64,000 nt of DNA from Conoideocrella luteorostrata (Eukaryota; Ascomycota; Sordariomycetes; Hypocreales; Clavicipitaceae). The stretch is taken from positions 62,001 through 126,000 of the forward strand of contig JASWJB010000055.1 of assembly GCA_032433595.1 (NCBI GenBank). Direction: 5' to 3'. Below are positions 1 to 13,019 of the stretch, in pieces. The notes below the pieces were generated by a model. That model did no database searches and was not told the origin of the DNA. It was given only the letters and a program-made list of their open reading frames with translations. Numbering within the stretch: position 1 is the first letter of the stretch; every line of letters starts with the position of its first letter. The position numbers were made by a program, and so were the translations under genes.

Positions 1-3000
1 GTAGATGAAATTCTCCATCACGAGTCCCGACAATTGGGAGTTCATCGCAGTGGCAGCAGAAGCACAAACATACCCGAAACACATCCATTGTAGTAGGCAC
101 GAGGAACTACGGAACAGGCTGATATCGCGACTTCCAGCCATGCGAATTACCCGAGCAGATAGTTAGTTGGTGTATATTTCCAGAACAGGCCGTGTTGGCA
201 AGACACCACTCCGTACTCCGTACAGACGGGGCGTTTCTCCCGTCGCACACATGCACATACACTGCACGCATACTCCGTACACACGGTCAACGGGCACGAC
301 CGTGCATGGCAGAACCTTGCTGAAGCTCAAGCCGTATGCGCGAGATAAGACATGGCCCAGTCCAGCAGCTAAGCTGAGGAGACCAAGATAAGAAAGGGAC
401 ATTCTGTTTCATACGCACACGGGCAGAGTTTTACCACGCCCGTTCATGATAGAAATCTTGGCTCTTTTTCATGGCTTCACGAGCAACAGCTTTACGAGCA
501 ACAGCCCACGCACTGTATGTAATACCTGCTCTCCCCCCCCTGATGCCCCCCTCCCATGGTGTTTTGACATCCAAATCGGCTGTCGTCTCGAGAGAGTCGC
601 CGCTCCCGCAAAATATCTCGGGTATTACTAGCAGTTTAGTTACCCGGTTCGGCCTGCCGTCTCGGATACACGGTTTATCTCATGCTCGAGCTGAAACAAT
701 AAAATAAATGGCTATCTGCGCTCTTGACAACGATGGTCACAGCAACAGAAACGGGCATGTTGTAAGCCATGGCATGGCGCATTCGTTCCCGCAATAACTA
801 CTGCGTTCATCAATCCGCCTTGGCAATGCCTACAACATCCCCCGCGTCAGCCCCGTTTGTTCTCCTTCACTCTGGCGGAATAAGGCTTCGCCTTCTGCGG
901 CACCGCACTGCAAACCAGCCTGGGTCTTCTCCGTTGCATTTGGATACTCTACGCGCCATCCAGGCTGTTGCACGACAGGAATCCGCTTGTGCGACGGTGA
1001 AACCAGTAAAAGGTTCCATCGTATTGACAGGTGCGCAATCTGCCAAGCACCAGTGACACAGACGGGGTGACAGACAGTCTCTTTCTAAAATCCCCGAACA
1101 ACTAAACAGGACAAGTAGAGAACAAGAACTATCTGATTATTTGTCTTTCGCAATTAGTACACCGTAGATTTTAATTATTTTGCTCTGGTAAAGGGGAAAA
1201 GAAAAATCTATACACGTAAATATGCCAACCACAACAAGCAAAATCATCCATCACCGTCAGTCAGGGCCAAAAGGAGTTGACTACCGCTGGTTGGCTAGAA
1301 GGGAGTTCAAGATTACGGAGTATAGGCAGGAGATTTCCCGTCGGGGAGCGTTCGGCATTCGATTGGCCACGTATCGGGCATGTACTCCGTAGAGTACGGA
1401 CGTCGTCTTTCGGGCCACCTTGTGCTGCTGTACGGCTGGGCTGGACGAGGCACATTCACGCCACCCCCGGCTGGCTGCCCACCCTCACTCATAACCCTAC
1501 CTCCTCATTACAAGTGATAGCTACTGCCGCCGGATTAGACTAATGCAACGTTGGTCTCGACATATTGGTGAGCAGAAATCAAGTCAAGTGCCGTGAAAAT
1601 GTTCCGAATGTAGATTGAAGAAACGTTGATCTGAATGAAATCATGAGTCAAAAATGGCTTGACTGTCAGCAATTAATCTGTATAACAACCATGTGGAACG
1701 TTGGCTTGCAAATTTGGGTCGGGTGCAGTCGATGGCGGATGCGACCGCTTGTAGTTTCGGGCACATCACACAAAACATGTAATATCCACTGCCTCGCACA
1801 TCTTTGACGTCTTTAGCACTTGAGAACGTGTTGAGGCCGTATGCACCTTGGTGTCAGTTAAGTAACCTAGTTACTAGGTTCCCTAATCGCATCCGTTGAG
1901 ATATGTCGACCCGGAGGTTTCTTCTTGGGGAAGACCAATTTATGACTCAACATTTATTCACAGCAGACCGTAAAATAGTGCTGAACTTGACACGGGTCTG
2001 CATGTGCATGTGCCTCTTGTTGCACAATCTGCAAGATTGGGGTCAGTTGTCAGCCTCGTGATCTTTCCATGCAGATGGATACGGCAGGACGTCCTAACGG
2101 CGCAAAACCCAGACTAGAGTATGACCTTAGGTGCAACCGCTAATCCGTATCTCTCTTTCGATGAGAGCTAGGCGATTGATCTCCACAGGATGCAGCGAGA
2201 GAGTGGCTTTGCTGCACTATGTGATTGGTAGTTCTCCATCGCGTGTCACGAGGTCGCTTGGATTTTGTACGGTGTTGTGTTGGATGAGATCCCCTTTGCT
2301 GCCCAAACATGAGCTCAAGACAGAATAAGTGACATGGAGACTGCAGGCTGAGAGCCTAGGCCATGTTGCGGTCAGAACGCTCCGCCCAAAGCCAAGCTCT
2401 GAAAAGGTTGACTCAAGTGAGAATTTTGGAGTCAAGCTGATTGAATCACATGTAGTAAGGACCCTGGTGGCCAAAACACTAATAAGCTTGACCCTGTACC
2501 GTGTGGTCTTGCTTATATTAACTAACATTTCGTAGCACCGTCGGAGTGCAAAGGCGCTCTCTGTTTGCCGGGGTGCGGACAATAAAGAGCACTTAGGGCC
2601 GTAGCACTATATATTAAATAGTAGTAGTACATGAATGCAAGCTCTCAGACTCAATTATCTTTATGGATGGATTGTTTCAGAAGACCTGTCGCTGGATATC
2701 CAGTTCTGTCTCCATCATAACTACTACAGATTAGGGGGACATGCGCGGCAGGGTAGCCTGGTTGAACAGTGTTAGTGAGCCACTTGACAGCAAAACAGGC
2801 TTCGACCAGTTACTCCGTTTTGTGACTTGTGAGCAATGCCATCTCAGACTGACTACAATAACGGCTTGCGGAATAACTAGCTGTTTGATGGCGCTCTATT
2901 CTGTGTGGATGGGGCGAGAATAAAACCCGGTATTATGGCGGCGTGGGTGGCGCTGGTGGAGGTTTCGAAGAAGCTAGCAAGAAAATTTGCATTGTATTGT

Positions 3001-6000
3001 AGCGTGCAACTAAGTTTGGGGCCATAACTGCAAGGGACACAACACGAGGCGCCGAGGTATACTGGCAGATGTGCAGTGGGTGATGGACGACTGGAATTGA
3101 GCCAAATCGTGTCAGGAGGGGAGATGATATTCGGCAACTTGTTCTCTTGTAGGTCGATTGGCTCCTCTGCGATCTGATCCGGGAAGTTACCTGCTAGTTA
3201 CCTCGCAAGCCCAACATGATGTCTCACACTCTCCGGAGTGTCTGTTCTCAGATCTCGCTTGGTGAACAATAGGCAGCCGCTCAGAAAGAGGGAGAGGGGG
3301 GGCCAACGGGATGGCCAGCCTCGTGGTGCGGGGTGCATTTCTGCGCGCTGTCTGGTGCGTTTCACAGACGACTTGATGTCTTGTCCTTTGGTAGTCCGTA
3401 CTGTACGGAGTACGGACCGCTAACTAACTATCGTATGTGTGGAAACGAGCATGTGGCTGGTTGTAACCTTGTCTGGCGTGGCTTTGGTAGTCTGGGGTTG
3501 AGCGATCGCATCGCTCCCGCACCTCCATCCTCACCCTCCTCTGCATCTCTGTGGTTCCAGAGTCCCTCTCGTGCCCCCAAAAGCTGTCGGGAGTACGGAG
3601 TAGAAGAGGATGATAGGCAAAGCCGCATGAGTGCTTGACATGGGTCCCAACCCTGGTCCGCTTGCACAGTTTGACGGGCTGAATGGACAGAGTCAAGCTG
3701 TTTGGAGCGCCTTCAAGCCACTGGCCATTTAGCTTACGCTAGCGTTATGGCGACACTTAGAGGGCGTGAGTGTAATACCAGCATGACAATATGACAGCTT
3801 CCGCCGAGTGTTTTCATGTTATCAGCCATCTCGCGTGCGGCAAAGAGTAGTCTTTGCTTGTTGACGGCGGACCACGATGAAAAATATTTTGCCACTCCAG
3901 CCAGTTTGCTCGCAAAGCTGTTTAGCAACAGAGACAAGAAAGCGAGTCATCCGGCCCAGCAGCTGGCTTCAGCTTTCTTCTGGCCGTTCCCTTGGGGCTG
4001 AAAAGCGAGACATTGGCGACATCCATATCGAACAAGCGGAGCACTCTGAATGACTGGTTGGGGTAGCGGCGATAACATCCATTAATAATAGCGCAATGTG
4101 GATTCGTACTCCGTATTATACATTTGTAGTTACTCCGAAAGAGAGATTTTGATATGTAGCGGGGGGGTCGTACTAATGAACGGCGAAGTTGTTGGTCAGT
4201 TTCGCATACGGCAGGTACCGGTGCCTTTTGATGGGTTACCATGTTTCTTTTTGGCAGGCTGGATAACTTGACCGCGGCGCGAGTGTTAACTTGAAAGCCG
4301 AGCCGTTCGTTAGGTAGCAGACCAATGACGTTAACGCCTCGTTCATGAGTAACGGGAATGTCAGCAGCGTGCTTATCACCAGGCGAATGCGACATCTGGG
4401 CATACGTGTTGATTACGTGATAGGAATGGAGAAAATGTGCATGCCAGTATGCACGGAAGTATTGTACTTGTGCGCATGCGCTCGGGTGCCTCGAGACCGA
4501 CGGCTCCAACAAAGGTTGCTGCTAGATGGGCATACACAGTTGCGTCAGGAATGGCGCACCATTCATTGCATTACTTTTGTGCGAACGATTTTGGGCCACA
4601 TCTCAGCGGAAAAGTTCATAAACGGGATCAACAACCCTTCCTCCTCTTATCATCTACAGGATGTGATAAAATACCGCGGAATTTGAGATGAATGATCTGG
4701 AAATGATCGATTGTACTGTACATATTACCTGTGGAAAGTGGATAAATGTGAGCTCAAAGTTATGCTCACTCTAGCGTGTTTGAAGTTAATGTTTGTGCTA
4801 TTCACAACCCGTCGCTCCTTCTTCAGCGCAATGCAGATATTTAGCGCTTCACGGGCATTTCATTCCATACTCGACAATAGGTCTCGTCTGCAGCATCGCA
4901 TTTCACTGTCTGACCCAGTGCACGCGTTGCTGTCGAACCTGACCTTCCTACTCGAGCGAAGTATCAATTTGACACCTAGGTACCCATGGCTTCTATGAAT
5001 AGCCACTGCAACGCACTCTGGTGTAGTTTTCAAGCTCGCACTCCATAGTTATACCGCTACCGGTAATAGTCAGAACTCCTCTCTGATGACTAACGTTGCA
5101 CGGCTGCAGCTTAATACGCGTGTGGTCAAATATGAACTGTTGTGAAGTTGCTTACTCCTGGGTACCGGAAGGGGGACCCTTCAACCACAGGCGTCGCTCA
5201 GTCAAAATACTCGGTGCACGACCCGACATTATTTCCGCCTTGTGCCTGTCCCAACCCAACACAACTAGCCTCGCCGGCAGAAAACACTTGCGCATGCTGC
5301 ATCAACAAGCTTAATACCATGGAGTACGTACTCCGTATTTTAAGTGCTCATTACGGAGTAAAGTCCCTTGCCTTGCGTAGCATGCAGCCGGTGGCCTGCA
5401 GCTCCGTCAACTGGTCAGTCCGTCAAACCGGTGGGTTGCCTGGCGATTAAGGTATCCACGCTCCACTGTTGGCCCCACCACGTTGACAAGCGTTGGCTCT
5501 CAGCCCCGACCGGGCACACCAGGCAAACCTGGCAAACCTGGCAAACCTGGCAAACCTGGCAAACTTGGCATATCTGGGCGAATTGCTCCGTGCAGGACGA
5601 ATGACCACCGACCAGAAGCAGGATTCGGATTTGGATCCGCCTCGTATCATCATCCATCAGAACGGCGAGACACTTCTCTGAACACAGAATATTCCCTAGG
5701 ATCGCGCGCGCAGGTGCGTCCATCACCCTGTCGTAGCCCGCATGTCGGTTTAAACGGAATTGGCTGGTTTCAGGAAAATAGCTTCCAGCGCGTCCGTATT
5801 GATGACATGTCGGCATCCGGCCGCCGAACTTGATTTTCAGTTGCCGTTTAGTCGAACTTGGCCTGGTTTCTGTTTCTTTTTCTCTCCCCTTTTCCAAGCT
5901 AAAGGGAGCAATAGAACAGACTAAATGCACAGTCATCCATCAGCTGAGTCACAAGCTTCGCCTTTATACTTGATTCTTCTCCGCCCTTTCTCTAAGGCGG

Positions 6001-6990
6001 TCATCTTTTTATTTTTCATTTTATGATTTTGCCCATTAGAGTCTCAACAGAACCAAAAGACTGCCACGGAGCTAACAGCATACCCTCTATTCGTTTGTAT
6101 GACATGATATTTTTGGTTCTTCAACCTCCGATGGATTATACACAGACAACCATGATGACAGCCAAGCCCGCGTGGCTGTAGCGTGGCTGTTGCGGTTGAG
6201 CAAAACAAACAACGGTCATTAACGTATTTCTTTTTGCAAGCCCTCTGTTTGAATGACTGGACTGTTGACCGTTGGCCAACCCCACGTCGAGTTCTGATAA
6301 TTGCTTCTTCCTGAATCTTGCGCGGAGACGACGACACTGCGGAGTATAACATGTACGATAGCGTCTGTTCCCGTTTCCCATGATTCGCGAGAGCAGTAGC
6401 GCGAGTTTGAGTAGCACATGCATATTGCCTGGTACCAAACAGACTAGACCACGCCCATGACACACTCCCTCGCTGCGCTCGCCCGATCGCCACGAGCCAT
6501 GTTGAGCGAGGAGTATCGTGTCAGCCACGCTCTCTCGCTGTCTAGCTGTCTCTCTGTAACACCCCTGCGCAGTTCTAGTCTTACGGAGCACTGAAGGCTG
6601 ACTTACATTCGGCTCCTATCCTTGATACGGCCTTAGCAAGAGAATATTCCACTAGCACTACTAGTAGCCGCTATGCCCACACGGTCTCAAGCCCTCCGGC
6701 GGCTTAATTGTCCAGCTAAGCAGTTTCGGTGGCTGTTATTTGAATGACACGGGGAATGGGGGGTAGTTAGTTATGTAGTAGATGGAGTACTCCATGGTCG
6801 TGGTTAGGATACCTGGCAGATTGTATCGATATACGGAGTATCCGGGGCTATTATAGTACAGTACAGTGCAGTACAGTATTTTATTATTCTATGCTGCGTT
6901 GTATTGTGATGTATGGTACGGAGTAGCTATCCATCTATTATATATTGAGCATGCTATTCACAACGAACCCAATTGGTCCGTCCTCCGAAG
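1..6990. other. Gene-poor left flank
   Basis: I see no supportable gene here. Open frames on both strands are short, overlap each other in antisense, and show no recognisable domain or run of linked exons. The stretch holds at least ten exact TACGGAGTA/TACTCCGTA motifs (positions 214, 271, 1383, 3404, 3594, 4107, 5329, 5352, 6832, 6917), a 9-bp tandem repeat near 5522, and several copies of TAGTTAGTTA-like sequence. It looks like ordinary intergenic DNA of a gene-sparse block. A rapidly evolving or multi-exon orphan gene cannot be excluded by eye. Confidence 0.55.
5522..5566. repeat. 9-bp tandem repeat (GGCAAACCT)x5
   Basis: Four perfect copies and one single-mismatch copy of the 9-mer GGCAAACCT lie head to tail. 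Because nine is a multiple of three, every frame stays open: one strand reads as a collagen-like Gly-Lys-Pro run and the other as Cys-Gln-Val. Neither is joined to a convincing protein, so I call it a minisatellite and not a gene. Confidence 0.85.
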
Positions 6991-7055
6991 CCCGTAAACA
7001 ATGATGCGATCAACGATTTGATGTCAACTTGCTTGTTCTGTGCTGCCGCCTCAGT

Positions 7056-7084
7056 CCTCTCCCTCTCCCTCTCCCTCTCCCTCT
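7056..7084. repeat. CTCCCT hexamer microsatellite
   Basis: A short run of tandem CTCTCC hexamers, the most regular part of a pyrimidine-rich belt on the + strand that continues in interrupted form to about 8960. It is probably neutral, or part of the upstream promoter/leader belt of the downstream Swp82-like gene. Confidence 0.7.
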
Positions 7085-7199
7085 GGCCGACTCCCATGTC
7101 GACATTTGAAGACATTCGTGACTCCCTGATTCTAAATACCGGATTACCAGACACCCCCTCCCAACGCCATCCTCCCTGGTTCCATGACACCGCCGCCTC

Positions 7200-8963
7200 G
7201 GTCGTTGCTGGCCCCGCCCAGAACTCCCTAAGACTCTTCTTTTAGCTCCTCGAGTTCCTACGCTCCCACCCCCCTCCCCCCCCCAGGCCGCGCCATCTCA
7301 GCCAACCATCCGTCGTCATCCGTCTCCCTTGCTCGTTTATCCATCCACCCGTTCAAGCCGTTCACGCCATTCTCCGTGCTCTCGCCGCCGCTGCTGAAAT
7401 GCCAAATACCAGAAAACCAAGGCGCGCACAGGACTGCTACTATTAGATCCCCAGATAGCTACTCGGCGGACAATCAGGAAAAGGCCCATGCATGACTGTT
7501 TCTCGATCCCTTGAAGCACCCCCAGCCCCTGCTCGCCGTCTTGCGGCCCCCTCCTCCTCTACTGCTGCAACTTCCCCCATCGTCGCCCCATCTTCGCCTC
7601 CACTCGAGCACCGTTCTACCCGTTGACTTGCTTTAATACAGTACATACACATACACCACATACACCACATACATCAATCAACTGATCCTGCTGTATTCGT
7701 ACTTTACTTTAGTTACTACACCACCACTCCAGCCCGGTCCCTTCACATCTCGCGCATCTTGCCGCAGGGCAGCGTCTCTAATACCGGTCGACCCCAGTGC
7801 CTCGCTCGCATCCCTCCTCCTCCACCTCCACCACCCACTTTGCAACACCACCACCACCACCACCACCACCTTCACGGTCGCGCGCCCACTCCCGGCCAAG
7901 GCCCCCAGCAATCACTCGCTTTCGCACTCACTTTCCATCGAGAATTCAATCAACCAAACAAGCAGCAATCTGTCAGTTGCGGCGCGCATCTGCTCCCCAT
8001 CTGTATCTCTACTCCACACGCCGTCTCGTCCGAGACGCGCTCGTCGCCATCATCTTGCGACTGCAAGTTTGAAATCACAGTTGGTTGTCGCCCCGTTCAG
8101 TTGCAAGCCAGACACGAACGCTTCGAGTTCGTGTCCGTCTGCTGCGCACCCGTTGCGACCGACGTTCTCGTCGCACACGCGCTGTCCCGCGCCCGCGCCC
8201 GCGCGCCCTCGTCAAAAGGTAAATCAGAAATATTGCATCCCCAAGCGTCTCCTTTTGTTATTGCCCCTTCGCGCTCGTCATCAGTCTCTCTCGTGTTTGC
8301 GGGGCCCTATCTTCTCCTTGTTGTCTATCTAGCCAAGTTGCTGCTGTCTGTCTGCGCCGGCTGGTGTAATCGCTGCGCCGGATTGTCCAGAGCCCGTCGC
8401 GCGCGGGCGGCGCCGCTGGAGCTGCACCTGGGAGGTTCGTCTTTGCCACATTTCCACCAGCCCCAAGTACTCGGTACCCCCGTCCTTGCGGATCGTCCGG
8501 GTCACTCCGCCACGGCATATATGTTCTTGCGCGCACACGCAAGCACTGGGCGGTACTTGCGGTCTGCTCGCACGGGTACTTCTAGGGTACTTTCGCGCGT
8601 GCTCGTGGCCGGGGTCTGCTCTCTCCAGTCTGCAGCTCTACTCCCACCGTGCTTAGCTCGGGCTGGACTGGATCCAGTGCGTCGCCGTTCCTTCCATGCT
8701 TGATTCTGCCTGATGGATGCTGTTTGATGCTGCTTAATGCTGCTTAATGCTGCTTGATGCAGCACAACCACGGCAGCTGCTGCACCCCACCACCGCCAAC
8801 CCGCCTCGCCTATCTGCACGGCCAAGGCTGCTGCTCTGCTGCACCCTCCTCCACGGTTAAGCTGCCCTCAGTCCAACTACTTCACGACACGTCGCCGTCG
8901 CCGTCGTCGCCGCCTCTGCTATTGCTGCAGCTGTTTTGTCGCCGCTGCCCTGGCCCCTTTATC
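7200..8963 (+). promoter_or_regulatory. Long pyrimidine-rich promoter/5' leader of the Swp82-like gene
   Basis: About 1.7 kb upstream of the Swp82-like start codon is strongly C/T-rich on the + strand, with CCACCA runs (about 7823-7870), CGC-rich blocks and GATGCTGCTTAATGC-type iterations (about 8711-8760). A 314-codon frame (7759-8703) is open here, but its predicted protein is low-complexity Pro/His/Ser/Arg with no domain, as expected where pyrimidine bias removes stop codons. Long CT-rich leaders are common before highly regulated fungal genes. The transcription start is not visible, so the split between promoter and 5' UTR is unknown. Confidence 0.45.
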
Positions 8964-11412
8964 ATGGAAGCTGGGCAGCCAAACAGCGCCGATAGTGCGA
9001 CGATCAATCCTGCCGCTCTCAGTTCTCCAGGTGAGCTTTCTCCTCCTTCAACCATCAAGCTATAGAAATGGTCGTCGCCCTGCGCCTTGGCCATCGCGTC
9101 CTCTGCGTCCTCTCGAGAACTACAAAAGTGTCATCTCTTGTGGCGCGCACGTTCCCTGTCCAGATGCTCTGGCTGCGCAACAGGCGAAAACCGTCCTGCC
9201 GTCCCCACGATACGGTCGGAAATTCTACCTTGGCTGTCGCAATGCTGACTGCCGCTGCTTGATAGCCTTGTCCAACGCGCCGCTTCGCGGCCTGAAGCGG
9301 AACCGGCCTTCGGATTCTCACTCCATGTTGCGGGCCGGTAATGACGGTATGTCGTGGCAGGTTTCGCGTAACTGGACCCTCCGTTGCCCTGCGCTACCAT
9401 GCGTAGTGCTGCTGTGCGCTGCTATACAAATTCCGGAAACGCAGCTTTCCATCCATTACCTCCGAGCCGTGTGACCATAACCAGACACCCAAAAAGGACC
9501 TTTGACAGGTTATGACGAGACTTTGGACATTATGCTTTAGTTTTGCTTTGTGCGATACTACGCAGCTTCGGGAAACGACGAGAGCTAACCAGATGTGTTT
9601 TTTTTGTCATCACAGTCACTTCCCCGTCCCAGCCGAAACGAGCCAGACCAATGAAGCCATCCGATACTCCTGGGCAGCCGCCCGCTTCTGGAGCCACCCA
9701 GACCGCAGCGCCGCCTCAGACTCCTCAATCCCAGAGCTCTGCGCTACCAAGCCAGACGACACCGGCCTACGGCGCAAGCCAAACTGCCGCGCCTCCCAAG
9801 ACGACCCCGACCAAATCGACAGTAAAGGCGTTGCCAACCGTCAGAGATCACACGACCGATCAACTGAATCAAGCAGGAGATGAGTACCTTCCAAGAGAGA
9901 TTGATGAGTTTGGCGAGAAGAAGGTGATGGCCAACGGTCAACTTCTCGGAAACCGCACGTACCGATGCCGAACTTTTCTGGTGCCCAACCGAGGTGACAA
10001 ACTCTTCATGCTTGCTACTGAATGTGCAAGAGTGCTCGGATATCGCGATTCCTACCTGCTGTTTAACAAGAACAGATCACTTTATAAAATCATTGCCAGC
10101 CAAACCGAAAAGGATGACCTTGTCCAGCAGGAAATTTTACCATTTTCATACCGGTCGAGACAGATAGCGATTGTGACGGCCAGATCCATGTTCAGGCAGT
10201 TCGGGAGTCGCGTCATAGAAAATGGCCGAAGAGTCAGGGACGACTACTGGGAAACCAAGGCCCGCAAGCAAGGATTCACGGAAGCAGATCCAGCCGGCGA
10301 GAAGAGACCAGGTGCCGCCAAGGCTCGAGAGGCTGCCGAAGCCCAGAACAACCTTCTGATGAGCGGACCTCACACAGAAATTGTTTACAATAACACCCCG
10401 GGACCGTATCCAGGTGCTGCGCCAACACATCTAGTCCAAGCAGGTATGATGGGAGCGCCACCTGGGAACATTGCAGGAATGCCGAGATTAACCGTTGGGG
10501 CAGAGTTGAGCGGCGACACTCGCCCAAGGGATTTCAGCGGAATCATCAAGGGCGGACCTCGCCAGGAGATATCCGGCCCGGCGTACCAGGACCAAACCAG
10601 GCCTTCACCACTTGGGGAAATTCACTCCCAGGCGCACCATGCTGCCGACTTCAACAGGTCCGTTAACCAACAGCGCGACATGCGCGGTGATTATCTACAT
10701 GGAATTTGGCGTCGCCCTCACGAGCAACCAGCCTCATCTGGCTTGAACCCAACGGGAGGACCGGCTGATACGACCGCTGCCACATCCAGGCCGTCGAGCT
10801 CACCACATACAGCTGCTGCCGGTGTAGCCCACCAGCCGGTAGTATCGTCGCAAAGCCCCCAAATGATGATGACTGCTGCGCCCTATTCCCAGTCAATCCA
10901 TGCTCAAAATTCGCTTGGTCAGAACCCCCCCTTTCTCCCTTTCTTTTATTGTTGTGCCTAGCCACGATTGCAATGTTGGAGAGTTTTCATCTGGAAGGAT
11001 GTGTAGCTAATTCTGATTTCTTTTAGGATCTGCAGGCAGCGGAAGCATGAGCCAAGGAGCTCCAGGTGGCTACAGCTACCAGCCCAACCAGGCCATGTGG
11101 TCGCAGAATGCTCAGCCTCCTCACCATAATTACGGTAGCTACACTACGCAATCTCAAGCTCCTCACCCCTCTCAGTCTCCGGCCTCTCATCTTCGCCAGC
11201 CAAGTGCAGGCCAGCTTCAGCCAAACATGCCCTTCCCAGGTATGGGTAGTATGCAGTACAGCGCCAGCCAAGGCATGTATCCCGCGGACCAGACGCCGCG
11301 ACAGTATATGCCTCAGAGCTCACCAGGGGGACCACAGGTATCTCAGGCTTGGTCCGGTCAGCATTCGCCGCCGCCACCACAGTGGTGGACACAACCGCAG
11401 CAGCCCCAGTAA
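8964..11412 (+). CDS. SWI/SNF-type chromatin remodelling subunit, RSC7/Swp82 family
   Basis: Predicted accessory subunit of a nuclear ATP-dependent chromatin remodeller. Exons read 8964-9030, 9616-10917 and 11027-11412, giving 584 aa. Intron 1 is long (585 bp, GTGAGC to CACAG). Intron 2 is 109 bp with an unusual GTCAGA donor and a TTTTAG acceptor. Residues about 129-245 form the conserved core: YRCRTF near 138, GYRDSYLLF near 164, a PFSYRSR turn and VTARSMFRQFG. The same core occurs in the Rsc7 gene at 60.6-62.6 kb. The N-terminus is Pro/Thr/Gln-rich with a basic PKRARP patch, and the long C-terminal half is Gln/Pro/Gly-rich and probably disordered. This low-complexity tail and the absence of an acidic, AT-hook-like N-terminus suggest the Swp82 (SWI/SNF) side of the family and not Rsc7, which is inference. 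The exon 1 start is supported by frame but rests on a long intron. Confidence 0.85.
9031..9615 (+). other. Long first intron of the Swp82-like gene
   Basis: A 585-bp GT-AG intron in a gene set whose other introns are mostly under 110 bp. It starts GTGAGC and ends in a T-rich tract followed by CACAG. Joining the flanking exons keeps frame at phase 1. It could hide an alternative exon or promoter; I see neither clearly. Confidence 0.5.
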
Positions 11413-13019
11413 TTTGGCCATGTTGATATCTCAGGCTAGTCTCAGCCTCCCGTTTCTTTGTAGTTCTTGGCATACTAGGACAATTGTTCCCCGGCGTATA
11501 CGATGATGCCTTGAGCAGAACCTCGACGCATTTCCTGTTCACTACAGATTTCTTGATTTTGCTCTCACAGCATCCCAGAATATCCAAATATACAGTCTGG
11601 TTAGGGAGGCTATGTACTTTGGGGCTATTTGTAGTCCTTTGGAACTGTGTATAGCATTTTGGCCGGGAATGGATAGAGGAGTCGGGCGGCTGGTACACTT
11701 AACTTCTCATCCTTTTCATTGCTCTTTTTCTCCCTTTCTTTCTATGGTCATCAACCGAGGGATTTTTGGCTTTACGGGTTTTCATCTTTTTTTTTTTCCA
11801 TTTCGCTTCGACTTTCTGGATCAAACCTCGATAATCCATGAGGTCTTTTCAGCTAAACGTTCATTCTAAGCCGTTCTGGCGCCTATTTATTCTTATGCAT
11901 TTATGCCGGACCAGCCTGTTTTCGTCTTCCAACATTTGCATGGATGAAGGGCGATTATCGGATGTAATACGTTTGGTTTCCACAACGCCCTCTGTCAAAG
12001 AGCTCTTGAAGGGACGGCCGGTGCTTATCATATATTTTTATTTTATGGTCGGCAGTCGGAGTCTTTCCGGAGCATTGTCTACGGCGACTGGGCTCAAATT
12101 CAACCCTTTTGCACAAATCAGGCCATTGGTGGAAAGAATTCGACTGCATGTCTTTTGTCTTAATGGCATTCAAGTAGGACTTCAACAACTGTGATTTGGG
12201 TCTTGATATTTGGCCTCGTATTGTCGAAAAACTTTTGCAACATTTGCAACACCCGTCGTCACCGAACACAGCTCTGCTATTACACGGAAGCTAGGGGGGC
12301 AATGCTCTCCAAGGGTTGGAAAGTGGACAAACTCGTGCTTTTTATTTTAAGGATGAATGGACGACTTTTTTTTTTTGGTACACGTTTCTTGACGGCCTGC
12401 GGGTTCTATTTTAGCTGCTTTTCAGATTGTTTCCGTGTTGACTACTCACGGTTGCTTATGAGTTCGTGCAATACTCCTCCGGCTGGCTGTTTAGTTTTTA
12501 TGTATTGGCTGGGATCTACAATACCCAAAGGTGATGCAATTTTGGGCTGTCTTTTTTTTTTTTTTTTTTGCTTTTCTTAATCTGGTTTGTTTCCTATATG
12601 CCCTTTTCTTCCTGCCCTCTCTTTTGTAACGGCTGTTATGCTTCCTTCGTCTTGTTGATACTATCGTGCATCAGATGGAGCGTGGCAATGCCTGGCTAGG
12701 CGACTGGATACCGTTTGCTATTTGATGTATATGGCTATGGTTTTCTATTTTTCTATCTGCGGATTCTAGGGAATTTGCTTACTCGATCTGAAAGTTCTAT
12801 GCTGAGCACCTGCAATTAATTAATCCACCTCGGGTCCCGATGTGGGTTGATGTGATGTGATTTGATGGTGAGAACGTTGAATGAGATAGTCCAGTATATA
12901 CGACATGTCGCAGTCATTTCATTTACCAGTACTTGTCTGGTTATATCGATGAGTAAATTTATTGGTTTCTTGAGGTGGGAGGCACTTCTCCAACCCAAAA
13001 TCTGCTTCAGCCAGCGTCC
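11413..13019. other. Convergent intergenic region / 3' UTRs
   Basis: No gene is seen. The + strand is T-rich with many poly-T tracts (about 11788-11798, 12367-12376, 12551-12569), as expected for the 3' end of the Swp82-like transcript. It runs into the 3' end of the minus-strand DPB4 gene. Short frames here are T-rich translations without a domain. Confidence 0.5.

Noticed and set aside
3922..4512. A 196-codon minus-strand frame
   Set aside because: No recognisable domain, mixed composition, and it runs through a TACTCCGTA motif that otherwise avoids exons.
5483..5833. A collagen-like Gly-Lys-Pro run
   Set aside because: It comes only from five copies of a 9-bp tandem repeat; the rest of the frame is not collagen-like and the minus strand is equally open.
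7759..8703. A 314-codon + strand frame upstream of the Swp82-like gene
   Set aside because: Low-complexity Pro/His/Ser/Arg with no domain. Pyrimidine bias keeps the frame open, and it overlaps open frames in other phases.
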